A DNA stretch of 64,000 bases, taken from contig NZ_CP096882.1 of the NCBI RefSeq assembly GCF_023273875.1, positions 3,782,001 through 3,846,000 of the forward strand, read 5' to 3'. Made by a program: the position numbers and the translations under genes. Each line of letters opens with the position of its first letter. The stretch's first letter is position 1. Below the pieces are notes generated by a model. It did not search any database and was not told the DNA's origin. It was given only the letters and a program-made list of their open reading frames with translations. The stretch comes from Pseudarthrobacter sp. SSS035. GTDB taxonomy: Bacteria; Actinomycetota; Actinomycetes; Actinomycetales; Micrococcaceae. This document shows positions 33,763-41,330 of this stretch, piece after piece.

Positions 33763-35484
33763 ATGAGTGAGGACACCCAAACAGCAACCGAGAACAAGAT
33801 CGACATCAAACCCCGCAGCCGGGTCGTCACTGACGGGATCCATGCCGCCCCCGCGCGCGGTATGTTCCGCGCAGTCGGCATGGGCGACGACGACTTCGCG
33901 AAGCCCCAGATCGGCGTTGCGAGTTCCTGGAATGAAATCACTCCCTGCAACCTCTCCCTGAACAGGCTGGCCCAGGGCGCCAAGGAAGGTGTCCACGCAG
34001 GTGGCGGTTTCCCCATGCAGTTCGGCACCATCTCCGTCTCCGACGGCATCTCTATGGGCCACGAAGGCATGCACTTCTCGCTCGTTTCCCGTGAGGTCAT
34101 TGCCGACTCCGTGGAAACCGTCATGCAGGCCGAGCGCATCGACGGGTCCGTCCTGCTCGCCGGCTGTGACAAGTCCCTGCCGGGCATGCTCATGGCTGCC
34201 GCCCGCCTGGACCTGGCCAGTGTGTTCCTGTACGCCGGATCCATCATGCCGGGCTGGGTCAAGCTTGAGGACGGCTCCGAAAAGGAAGTCACCCTGATTG
34301 ACGCCTTCGAAGCCGTCGGTGCATGCGCCGCGGGCAAGATGAGCCTCGAAGACCTGACCCGTATTGAAAAGGCCATCTGCCCCGGCGAAGGCGCCTGCGG
34401 TGGGATGTACACCGCCAACACCATGGCCTGCATCGGCGAAGCCCTGGGCATGTCCCTCCCCGGCTCCGCCGCCCCGCCCTCGGCAGACCGCCGTCGTGAT
34501 GAATTTGCCCGCAAGTCCGGCGAGGCAGTGGTCAACCTGCTCCGCCTTGGCATCACCGCCCGGGACATCATGACCAAGAAGGCGTTCGAAAACGCCATCG
34601 CCGTCACCATGGCATTCGGCGGTTCCACCAACGCCGTCCTGCACCTCCTGGCCATCGCCCGCGAAGCTGAAGTCGAGCTGAACCTGGAGGACTTCAACCG
34701 CATCGGCGACAAGATCCCGCACCTGGGTGACCTCAAGCCCTTCGGCCGCTACGTCATGACGGACGTTGACAAGATCGGCGGCGTGCCGGTCATCATGCGC
34801 GCACTGCTCGACGCCGGCCTGCTGCACGGCGACTGCCTCACCGTCACAGGCAAGACCGTGGCCGAGAACCTCGCTGCGATCAACCCGCCGGACCTCGACG
34901 GCAAGATCCTCCGTGCCATGGACAACCCGATCCACAAGACCGGCGGCATCACCATCCTGCACGGCACGATGGCGCCCGAGGGTGCTGTGGTGAAGAGTGC
35001 CGGCTTCGACGCCGACGTCTTCGAGGGCACTGCCCGCGTCTTCGAGCGCGAGCAGGGTGCCCTGGCCGCCCTGGATGAGGGCCTGATCAAGGCCGGCGAC
35101 GTTGTAGTCATCCGCTACGAAGGCCCCAAGGGAGGCCCCGGCATGCGCGAGATGCTCGCCATCACGGGCGCCATCAAGGGCGCGGGGCTCGGCAAGGACG
35201 TCCTGCTCCTCACTGACGGCCGTTTCTCCGGCGGAACCACAGGCCTCTGCATAGGCCACGTGGCACCGGAAGCTGTCGACGGCGGCCCCATCGCCTTCGT
35301 CAAGGACGGGGACCGGATCCGCGTGGACATCGCGGCCCGCAGCTTCGACCTGCTGGTTGGTGAGGCCGAGCTCGAATCCCGCAAGATCGGCTGGGAGCCC
35401 CTCCCAGCCAAGTTCACCAAGGGTGTCCTCGCCAAGTACGCCAAGCTGGTCCACAGCGCCTCCACGGGCGCATACTGCGGGTAG
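33763..35484 (+). CDS. ilvD: Dihydroxy-acid dehydratase
   Basis: A 573-residue iron-sulfur enzyme that dehydrates dihydroxy-isovalerate and dihydroxy-methylvalerate, the third common step to valine and isoleucine. Cysteines of the cluster lie in SWNEITPCNLSLN, LAGCDKSLPGM and GEGACGGMYTANTM; AFGGSTNAVLHLLAIAREA and DGRFSGGTTGLCIGHVAPEA are typical. The ATG follows a TAGACT box by seven bases, so the mRNA is probably leaderless. A GTCTCA-N5-TGAGAC palindrome about 100 bp upstream links it to the leucine genes. ilvBNC follows on the same strand after a 378-bp leader region. Confidence 0.97.
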   Translation: MSEDTQTATENKIDIKPRSRVVTDGIHAAPARGMFRAVGMGDDDFAKPQIGVASSWNEITPCNLSLNRLAQGAKEGVHAGGGFPMQFGTISVSDGISMGHEGMHFSLVSREVIADSVETVMQAERIDGSVLLAGCDKSLPGMLMAAARLDLASVFLYAGSIMPGWVKLEDGSEKEVTLIDAFEAVGACAAGKMSLEDLTRIEKAICPGEGACGGMYTANTMACIGEALGMSLPGSAAPPSADRRRDEFARKSGEAVVNLLRLGITARDIMTKKAFENAIAVTMAFGGSTNAVLHLLAIAREAEVELNLEDFNRIGDKIPHLGDLKPFGRYVMTDVDKIGGVPVIMRALLDAGLLHGDCLTVTGKTVAENLAAINPPDLDGKILRAMDNPIHKTGGITILHGTMAPEGAVVKSAGFDADVFEGTARVFEREQGALAALDEGLIKAGDVVVIRYEGPKGGPGMREMLAITGAIKGAGLGKDVLLLTDGRFSGGTTGLCIGHVAPEAVDGGPIAFVKDGDRIRVDIAARSFDLLVGEAELESRKIGWEPLPAKFTKGVLAKYAKLVHSASTGAYCG

Positions 35485-35632
35485 CACGGTTTCGTTGCTC
35501 AACCTCCGGCCGCTGGTTGAGCCCAACTGGGTAGCAGCAACTGTCGTTATGAGCGCTCATAACTACAGTTACTGCGACCCAGTTGGGGAACGTGGCCAAC
35601 CAGTGGACAATGGTGTCCACACTGTGAGATGC

Positions 35633-35661
35633 GCACAGTCCTCGTTGACATGTATCTCACA
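35633..35661. promoter_or_regulatory. ilvB promoter region with inverted repeat
   Basis: TGTGAGAT (35633-35640) and ATCTCACA (35654-35661) form a perfect 8-bp inverted repeat around a consensus -35 box TTGACA (35645-35650). AAAACT (35669-35674) is the best -10 candidate, 6 nt before the leader-peptide ATG. A regulator bound here would cover the -35. Confidence 0.55.
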
Positions 35662-35680
35662 CAGAGGGAAAACTGAACGC

Positions 35681-35752
35681 ATGATCGCATTCGTTACCAG
35701 CTGCGCCGCTGCAGATGCAGCCGTCGTCCTTACCAAGCGCGTGGCTCACTAG
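35681..35752 (+). CDS. ilvBNC leader peptide
   Basis: A 23-residue frame, MIAFVTSCAAADAAVVLTKR followed by VAH, ending at TAG 35750-35752. It contains four Val, one Leu and one Ile codon, including a GTC-GTC-CTT run, and lies directly upstream of an intrinsic terminator and ilvB. Such peptides couple ribosome stalling at branched-chain codons to transcription read-through. An AAAACT -10 candidate six bases before the ATG suggests that the peptide is itself translated from a leaderless mRNA; an AGAGGG 12 bases upstream is too far for a good ribosome binding site. Confidence 0.7.
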   Translation: MIAFVTSCAAADAAVVLTKRVAH

Positions 35753-35816
35753 CCCGACTGGTAACGAACCGTCACGCGCAACCCCTCGAAAAGCCGCCAG
35801 GCTGAGGGGTTTTTTT
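35690..35816 (+). promoter_or_regulatory. Transcription attenuator of ilvBNC
   Basis: The terminator stem is AACCCCTC (35780-35787) with GAGGGGTT (35804-35811), followed by a T-run to 35816. Two other pairings compete upstream: TTCGTTACCAG (35690-35700) with CTGGTAACGAA (35758-35768), 11 bp, and GCGCGTG (35737-35743) with CACGCGC (35773-35779), 7 bp. These two cross each other and so exclude one another, giving the switching design expected for leader-peptide attenuation. Confidence 0.75.
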
Positions 35817-35862
35817 ATTTCCGCATTTCCGAGTACACAGATGATCCACAAGGAAGAGTCCG

Positions 35863-37770
35863 ATGAGCAAAGGATCGCCGATCAGCCCCTCGCTGATGGC
35901 TACTAAGTCCGCTGGAGCCCCCAAGGCTCCGGAACGCGCCGACCGTACGGCTGACCAGGCCGCCGTCGTCGCTGATCTTGCCGCTGTCTCTCCTGTCCTT
36001 GGGCCGAACAACGTTGTACCCCCAACGGTGATGACCGGCTCGCAAGCTATTGTCCGATCGCTCGAAGAACTCGGCGTCGACGATATTTTTGGTTTGCCTG
36101 GTGGCGCGATCCTGCCTACCTATGACCCCTTGATGGCCTCCAGAATGAATCACGTACTGGTCCGTCACGAACAGGGAGCCGGCCACGCCGCGCAAGGCTA
36201 TGCCATGGTTACCGGCCGGGTGGGCGTCTGTATCGCCACCTCGGGACCCGGTGCCACCAACCTCGTTACCGCCATCATGGATGCCCACATGGATTCCGTG
36301 CCGATGGTGGCCATTACCGGCCAGGTATCCAGCGGTGTGATCGGCACCGATGCGTTCCAGGAGGCCGACATTGTTGGCATCACCATGCCGATCACCAAGC
36401 ATTCGTTCCTGGTGACCAACCCCAACGACATCCCGCACGTTATGGCGGAGGCCTTCCACCTGGCCTCGTCCGGACGTCCGGGACCGGTCCTCGTGGACAT
36501 CGCCAAAGACGCCCAGCAGGGTCAGATGACCTTCTCCTGGCCGCCGAAGATCGACCTCCCCGGTTACCGCCCGGTGACGCGCGGCCACAACAAGCAGGTC
36601 CGCGAAGCAGCCAAGCTGATCGCATCGGCCACCAAGCCGGTGCTCTACGTGGGCGGCGGTGTGGTGAAGGCGCATGCTGCCGCGGAACTCCGCGAACTGG
36701 CGGAACTGACCGGCGCCCCGGTTGTCACCACCCTGATGGCACGGGGCGTGTTCCCCGATTCCCACCCGCAGCACGTGGGCATGCCGGGCATGCACGGCAC
36801 CGTTTCCGCCGTGACCGCGCTGCAGCAGTCCGACCTGCTCATCACGCTCGGCGCACGCTTCGATGACCGGGTGACCGGCATCCTGAAGACCTTCGCGCCG
36901 AACGCCAAGGTGATCCACGCGGATATTGACCCCGCCGAAATCTCCAAGAACCGTACCGCCGACGTGCCGATCGTGGGATCCGTCAAGGAAATCATCCCCG
37001 AGCTCACCGAGGCTGTCCGCTCGCAGTTCGAAGCCGCCGGCACGCCGGACCTCACCACCTGGTGGGCGTTCCTTAACAACCTCAAGGACACCTACCCGCT
37101 GGGCTGGACGGAGCCGGAGGACGGGCTCAGCGCCCCGCAGCGCGTCATCGAACGCATCGGCGCACTGACCGGCCCCGAAGGCATCTACGTTGCCGGCGTT
37201 GGCCAGCACCAGATGTGGGCTGCGCAGTTCATCAAGTACGAGCGCCCGCACGCCTGGCTGAACTCCGGCGGCGCCGGCACCATGGGCTATGCCGTACCGG
37301 CTGCCATGGGCGCCAAGGTGGGGGAGCCAGACCGTGTGGTCTGGGCCATCGACGGCGACGGCTGCTTCCAGATGACCAACCAGGAACTGGCCACCTGCGC
37401 CATCAACAAGATCCCCATCAAGGTTGCCATCATCAACAACTCCTCGCTGGGCATGGTCCGCCAGTGGCAGACCCTGTTCTACGAGGGCCGCTACTCCAAC
37501 ACGGACCTCAACACCGGCCACGAGACCGTCCGGATCCCGGACTTCGTCAAGCTGGGGGAGGCCTACGGCTGCGCCTCCTTCCGCTGCGAGCGGGACGAGG
37601 ACATTGATGCCACCATCCAGAAGGCCCTCGAAATCAATGACCGCCCTGTGGTCATCGACTTCGTGGTGAGCCCCGACTCCATGGTGTGGCCGATGGTGCC
37701 CGCCGGCGTGAGCAACGACCAGATCCAGGTTGCCCGCAACATGACCCCGGAATGGGAAGAGGAGGACTGA
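35863..37770 (+). CDS. ilvB: Acetolactate synthase large subunit
   Basis: A 635-residue thiamine-diphosphate enzyme that condenses pyruvate with pyruvate or 2-oxobutyrate, the first common step to valine, leucine and isoleucine. DDIFGLPGGAILPTYDPL is the N-terminal signature, LVRHEQGAGHAAQGYA holds the catalytic Glu, and the ThDP motif is GDGCFQMTNQELATC to IINNSSLGM. An N-terminal extension of about 50 Ala-rich residues is typical of actinobacterial IlvB. AAGGAAGAG precedes the ATG. It is controlled by the attenuator at 35690-35816 and followed by ilvN after two bases. Confidence 0.97.
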   Translation: MSKGSPISPSLMATKSAGAPKAPERADRTADQAAVVADLAAVSPVLGPNNVVPPTVMTGSQAIVRSLEELGVDDIFGLPGGAILPTYDPLMASRMNHVLVRHEQGAGHAAQGYAMVTGRVGVCIATSGPGATNLVTAIMDAHMDSVPMVAITGQVSSGVIGTDAFQEADIVGITMPITKHSFLVTNPNDIPHVMAEAFHLASSGRPGPVLVDIAKDAQQGQMTFSWPPKIDLPGYRPVTRGHNKQVREAAKLIASATKPVLYVGGGVVKAHAAAELRELAELTGAPVVTTLMARGVFPDSHPQHVGMPGMHGTVSAVTALQQSDLLITLGARFDDRVTGILKTFAPNAKVIHADIDPAEISKNRTADVPIVGSVKEIIPELTEAVRSQFEAAGTPDLTTWWAFLNNLKDTYPLGWTEPEDGLSAPQRVIERIGALTGPEGIYVAGVGQHQMWAAQFIKYERPHAWLNSGGAGTMGYAVPAAMGAKVGEPDRVVWAIDGDGCFQMTNQELATCAINKIPIKVAIINNSSLGMVRQWQTLFYEGRYSNTDLNTGHETVRIPDFVKLGEAYGCASFRCERDEDIDATIQKALEINDRPVVIDFVVSPDSMVWPMVPAGVSNDQIQVARNMTPEWEEED

Positions 37771-37772
37771 AC

Positions 37773-38285
37773 ATGACCCGCCACACATTGTCCGTTCTGG
37801 TTGAAGACAAGCCCGGTGTACTGACCCGCGTCGCGAGCCTGTTCGCCCGACGCGCCTTTAACATCAACTCCCTGGCCGTGGGCCCGACGGAAGTTCCGGG
37901 CATGTCCCGGATGACCGTCGTCGTCGACGCCGACGGTGACCTGATTGAACAGGTCACCAAGCAGCTCAATAAGCTGATCAACGTGATCAAGATTGTTGAG
38001 CTCACCTCCGAATCTTCCGTGCAGCGAGACCACATCCTGGTCAAGGTACGTGCGGATGCCGCGACTCGTCTGCAGGTGACCCAGGCTGCAGACCTGTTCC
38101 GTGCTTCAGTGGTTGACGTCTCCACAGACTCCGTGGTCATTGAAGCAACAGGCCACCCCGAAAAGCTCACGGCGCTGCTCTCAGTGCTTGAGCCCTTCGG
38201 CATCCGCGAAATTGTGCAGTCCGGCACCCTGGCCGTTGGACGGGGATCCCGCTCCATGAGTGACAGGGCTTTGCGCAGCGCTTAG
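37773..38285 (+). CDS. ilvN: Acetolactate synthase small (regulatory) subunit
   Basis: A 170-residue regulatory subunit that activates IlvB and gives feedback inhibition by valine. The N-terminal ACT domain is LSVLVEDKPGVLTRVASLFARR, with the Asn of RAFNINSLAVG in the valine site; a C-terminal ACT-like domain ends LEPFGIREIVQSGTLAVGRG. The start at 37773 has GAGGAGG six bases upstream. It begins three bases after ilvB stops, so translation is probably coupled. ilvC follows 100 bp downstream. Confidence 0.96.
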   Translation: MTRHTLSVLVEDKPGVLTRVASLFARRAFNINSLAVGPTEVPGMSRMTVVVDADGDLIEQVTKQLNKLINVIKIVELTSESSVQRDHILVKVRADAATRLQVTQAADLFRASVVDVSTDSVVIEATGHPEKLTALLSVLEPFGIREIVQSGTLAVGRGSRSMSDRALRSA

Positions 38286-38385
38286 CTAAAGGCGGGGCAC
38301 GGCCCCGCCTGCGGCGCAATGCCCGTGCAGTACCGCAACACCCCAGACTAATTACCCAGTGAATCACTCAAGAGGAGTTACCCAA

Positions 38386-39411
38386 GTGACTGAAATGTTC
38401 TACGACGACGACGCCGACCTGTCGATCATCCAGGGTCGCAAGGTTGCCATTGTTGGCTATGGCTCCCAGGGCCACGCCCACGCGCTGAACCTGCGCGACT
38501 CCGGCGTCGAGGTTGTCATCGCCCTCAAGGAAGGCTCGAAGTCGATCGCCAAGGCCGAAGAAGCCGGCTTCAAGGCCCTGACCGTTGCCGACGCCGCCGA
38601 ATGGGCCGACGTCATCATGATCCTGGCACCGGACCAGTACCAGCGCTCGATCTACAACGACTCCATCAAGGACAAGCTGACCCCGGGCAAGGCCCTGGCT
38701 TTCGCCCACGGCTTCAACATCCGCTTCGGCTACATCGAGGCACCGGAGGGCGTTGACGTCATCCTGATCGCCCCGAAGGCTCCGGGACACACCGTGCGCC
38801 GCGAATTCGAAGCCGGCCGAGGCATCCCTGACATCATCGCCGTGGAGCAGGACGCCACCGGCGCAGCCTGGGACCTGGCCAAGTCCTACGCCAAGGCCAT
38901 CGGCGGCACCCGCGCCGGCGTCATCAAGACCACCTTCACCGAAGAGACCGAAACCGACCTCTTCGGTGAGCAGTCCGTCCTCTGCGGCGGCGTGTCCCAG
39001 CTGGTCCAGTACGGCTTCGAAACCCTGACCGAAGCCGGCTACCAGCCGCAGATCGCCTACTTCGAGGTCCTTCACGAGCTCAAGCTCATCGTTGACCTCA
39101 TGTGGGAAGGCGGCATCGCCAAGCAGCGCTGGAGCGTTTCCGACACCGCAGAGTACGGCGACTACGTCTCCGGCCCGCGCGTCATCACCCCCGAGGTGAA
39201 GGAAAACATGCAGGCTGTCCTCGCCGACATCCAGAGCGGCGCGTTCGCCAAGCGCTTCATCGACGACCAGGACAACGGCGGCGAAGAGTTCAAGGCCCTG
39301 CGTGCCAAGGCTGAGCAGCACCCGATCGAGGCCGTTGGCCGCGAGTTGCGCTCCCTGTTCGCCTGGCAGCAGACGGACGAGGACTACGTAGAGGGCTCCG
39401 CAGCCCGCTAA
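38386..39411 (+). CDS. ilvC: Ketol-acid reductoisomerase
   Basis: A 341-residue NADPH- and magnesium-dependent enzyme that isomerises and reduces acetolactate. The dinucleotide fold is VAIVGYGSQGHAHALNLRDSG near residue 24; APKAPGHTVRREFEAGRGIP and FTEETETDLFGEQSVLCGG carry magnesium ligands, and ISDTAEYGDYVSGPRV-like SDTAEYGDYVSGPRV follows. It is the short class I form. The GTG at 38386 is chosen because AGAGGAG lies nine bases upstream; 38359 is an unsupported in-frame ATG and 38395 an alternative. A hairpin at 39449-39486 separates it from serA. Confidence 0.96.
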   Translation: MTEMFYDDDADLSIIQGRKVAIVGYGSQGHAHALNLRDSGVEVVIALKEGSKSIAKAEEAGFKALTVADAAEWADVIMILAPDQYQRSIYNDSIKDKLTPGKALAFAHGFNIRFGYIEAPEGVDVILIAPKAPGHTVRREFEAGRGIPDIIAVEQDATGAAWDLAKSYAKAIGGTRAGVIKTTFTEETETDLFGEQSVLCGGVSQLVQYGFETLTEAGYQPQIAYFEVLHELKLIVDLMWEGGIAKQRWSVSDTAEYGDYVSGPRVITPEVKENMQAVLADIQSGAFAKRFIDDQDNGGEEFKALRAKAEQHPIEAVGRELRSLFAWQQTDEDYVEGSAAR

Positions 39412-39448
39412 GTCTGCTGTGCCGGTGCCCCCCCGGGGTGCCATCATG

Positions 39449-39486
39449 AGGCCGGGTTCACTTAACAATGTGAGCCCGGCCTTTCC
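39449..39486 (+). terminator. Terminator between ilvC and serA
   Basis: AGGCCGGGTTCAC (39449-39461) pairs with GTGAGCCCGGCCT (39470-39482), with one G-T pair, and is followed by TTCC. Confidence 0.75.
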
Positions 39487-39536
39487 GTCCGCCTAGACTT
39501 GTTCCATCCCAAGGACTGCAACGCAGAGGATCACTC

Positions 39537-41126
39537 GTGTCAAAACCCGTAGTACTGCTCGCCGAAGAACTTTCGCCCGCCACCATCGAGGCCCTCGGCC
39601 CGGACTTCGAGATCCGCCAGACTGACGGCTCCGACCGGTCCCAGCTGCTCGCCGCCATCGCGGACGTGGACGCCATCCTGGTCCGCTCCGCCACCCACCT
39701 GGACGCCGAAGCCATTGCCGCCGCGAAGAACCTCAAGGTCATCGCCCGCGCCGGCGTTGGCCTGGACAACGTTGACATTAAAGCCGCCACACAGGCCGGC
39801 GTGATGGTGGTCAACGCCCCGACGTCGAACATCATTTCGGCAGCAGAACTGACGGTGGGCCACATCCTGAGCCTCGCACGCCACATCCCGCAGGCCAGCT
39901 CCGCCCTGAAAAACGGTGAATGGAAGCGCTCCAAGTACACCGGCATCGAACTATTCGAGAAGAAGATCGGCATCATCGGCCTGGGCCGCATCGGCGCCCT
40001 CGTTGCTGCCCGCCTCCAGGGCTTCGACACCGAAATCCTCGCGTACGATCCGTACATCACCTCGGCCCGCGCCGCGCAGCTCGGCGTCAAGCTCGTCACC
40101 CTCGATGAACTCCTGAGCCAGTCGGACTTCGTTACCATCCACATGCCCAAGACGCCGGAAACCGTCGGCATGCTCGGCGCTGACGCGTTCACCAAGATGA
40201 AGTCCACCGCCTACGTGGTTAACGTGGCCCGTGGCGGCCTCGTGGACGAAGAGGCTCTCTACGCAGCCCTGCAGGACCGCCAGATCGCCGGCGCAGCCGT
40301 GGACGTCTTCGTCAAGGAACCCAGCACGGACCTTCCGTTCTTCGCCCTGGACAACGTGGTGGTCACCCCGCACCTGGGCGCATCCACCGATGAAGCCCAG
40401 GAGAAGGCAGGCGTCTCGGTTGCCAAGTCCGTGCGTTTGGCGCTGGCCGGCGAACTTGTACCGGATGCCGTGAACGTGGCCGGCGGCGTGATCGCCTCCG
40501 ATGTCCGTCCGGGCATCCCGCTGATCGAAAAGCTGGGCCGGATCTTCACCGCGCTGACCCACGCCTCCCTGACCCAGATCGACGTCGAGGTGGCCGGCGA
40601 GATCGCGGCGCTGGACGTCAAGGTCCTGGAACTGGCCGCGCTCAAGGGCATCTTCGCCGATGTGGTGACCGAACAGGTCTCCTACGTCAACGCCCCGGTT
40701 ATCGCCGAACAGCGCGGCATCAACGTCCGCCTCATCACGACGGCGGAAGCGGAGGACTACCGCAACGTCCTCACCATCCGGGGTGCTTTGAGCGACGGCA
40801 GCCAGATCTCCGTGGCAGGTACGCTCACGGGTCCGAAGCAGATCCAGAAGCTCGTCGGCGTCAACGGCTACGACGTTGAGATCCCCATCAGCGAGCACCT
40901 TGTGGTGGTGGCCTACGCCGACCGGCCGGGTGTGATCGGAACCATCGGACACATCCTGGGTATGAACAACATCAACATTGCCGGCATGCAGGTGGCACGG
41001 CAGGCGGAAGGCGGCCAGGTTCTGGCACTGCTGACCATCGACAGTTCCGTTCCGCAGCAGGTGCTAGACGCCATCAAGGCAGGCATCGGCGCCGAAATGG
41101 TCCGCGAAGTGGACCTCGAGGACTAA
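39537..41126 (+). CDS. serA: D-3-phosphoglycerate dehydrogenase
   Basis: A 529-residue NAD-dependent enzyme for the first committed step of serine synthesis. The nucleotide fold is IGIIGLGRIGALVAARL near residue 142; NVARGGLVDEEAL carries the catalytic Arg and TPHLGASTDEAQEKAG the His. The long C-terminal part has the ASB domain and an ACT domain (VVVAYADRPGVIGTIGHI), which binds serine. This is the long, mycobacterial-type SerA. The start is a GTG with AGAGGA upstream. The transcript ends at a double hairpin at 41181-41249. Confidence 0.97.
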   Translation: MSKPVVLLAEELSPATIEALGPDFEIRQTDGSDRSQLLAAIADVDAILVRSATHLDAEAIAAAKNLKVIARAGVGLDNVDIKAATQAGVMVVNAPTSNIISAAELTVGHILSLARHIPQASSALKNGEWKRSKYTGIELFEKKIGIIGLGRIGALVAARLQGFDTEILAYDPYITSARAAQLGVKLVTLDELLSQSDFVTIHMPKTPETVGMLGADAFTKMKSTAYVVNVARGGLVDEEALYAALQDRQIAGAAVDVFVKEPSTDLPFFALDNVVVTPHLGASTDEAQEKAGVSVAKSVRLALAGELVPDAVNVAGGVIASDVRPGIPLIEKLGRIFTALTHASLTQIDVEVAGEIAALDVKVLELAALKGIFADVVTEQVSYVNAPVIAEQRGINVRLITTAEAEDYRNVLTIRGALSDGSQISVAGTLTGPKQIQKLVGVNGYDVEIPISEHLVVVAYADRPGVIGTIGHILGMNNINIAGMQVARQAEGGQVLALLTIDSSVPQQVLDAIKAGIGAEMVREVDLED

Positions 41127-41180
41127 GAACCGCACCGCCATCAACTACGCGTGACCGAACCTTATCGTCGGCCACGTATG

Positions 41181-41249
41181 ATTGGCCGGTCTGCTTACAA
41201 TGGCTAGGTCCTGTTTCAGGACCACGCCGGCAGACCGGCCAATACTTTT
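41181..41249 (+). terminator. Nested double-hairpin terminator after serA
   Basis: ATTGGCCGGTCTGC (41181-41194) pairs perfectly with 41230-41243, enclosing a second hairpin GGTCCTG-TTT-CAGGACC (41207-41223). ACTTTTTG follows. Confidence 0.85.
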
Positions 41250-41330
41250 TGCACACCAGGCAGGAAATCCTATATATCCGCCGCCTGCGGATCCCGGTGT
41301 GCGCACGCAATCCAGGTTTCAGGGAGCCCA

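Noticed and set aside
33655..35526. 623-codon open frame on the minus strand across ilvD
   Set aside because: Antisense shadow caused by strong third-position G/C bias in ilvD.
35815..37788. 657-codon open frame on the minus strand across ilvB
   Set aside because: Antisense shadow of ilvB; His/Gly/Asp-rich translation without domains.
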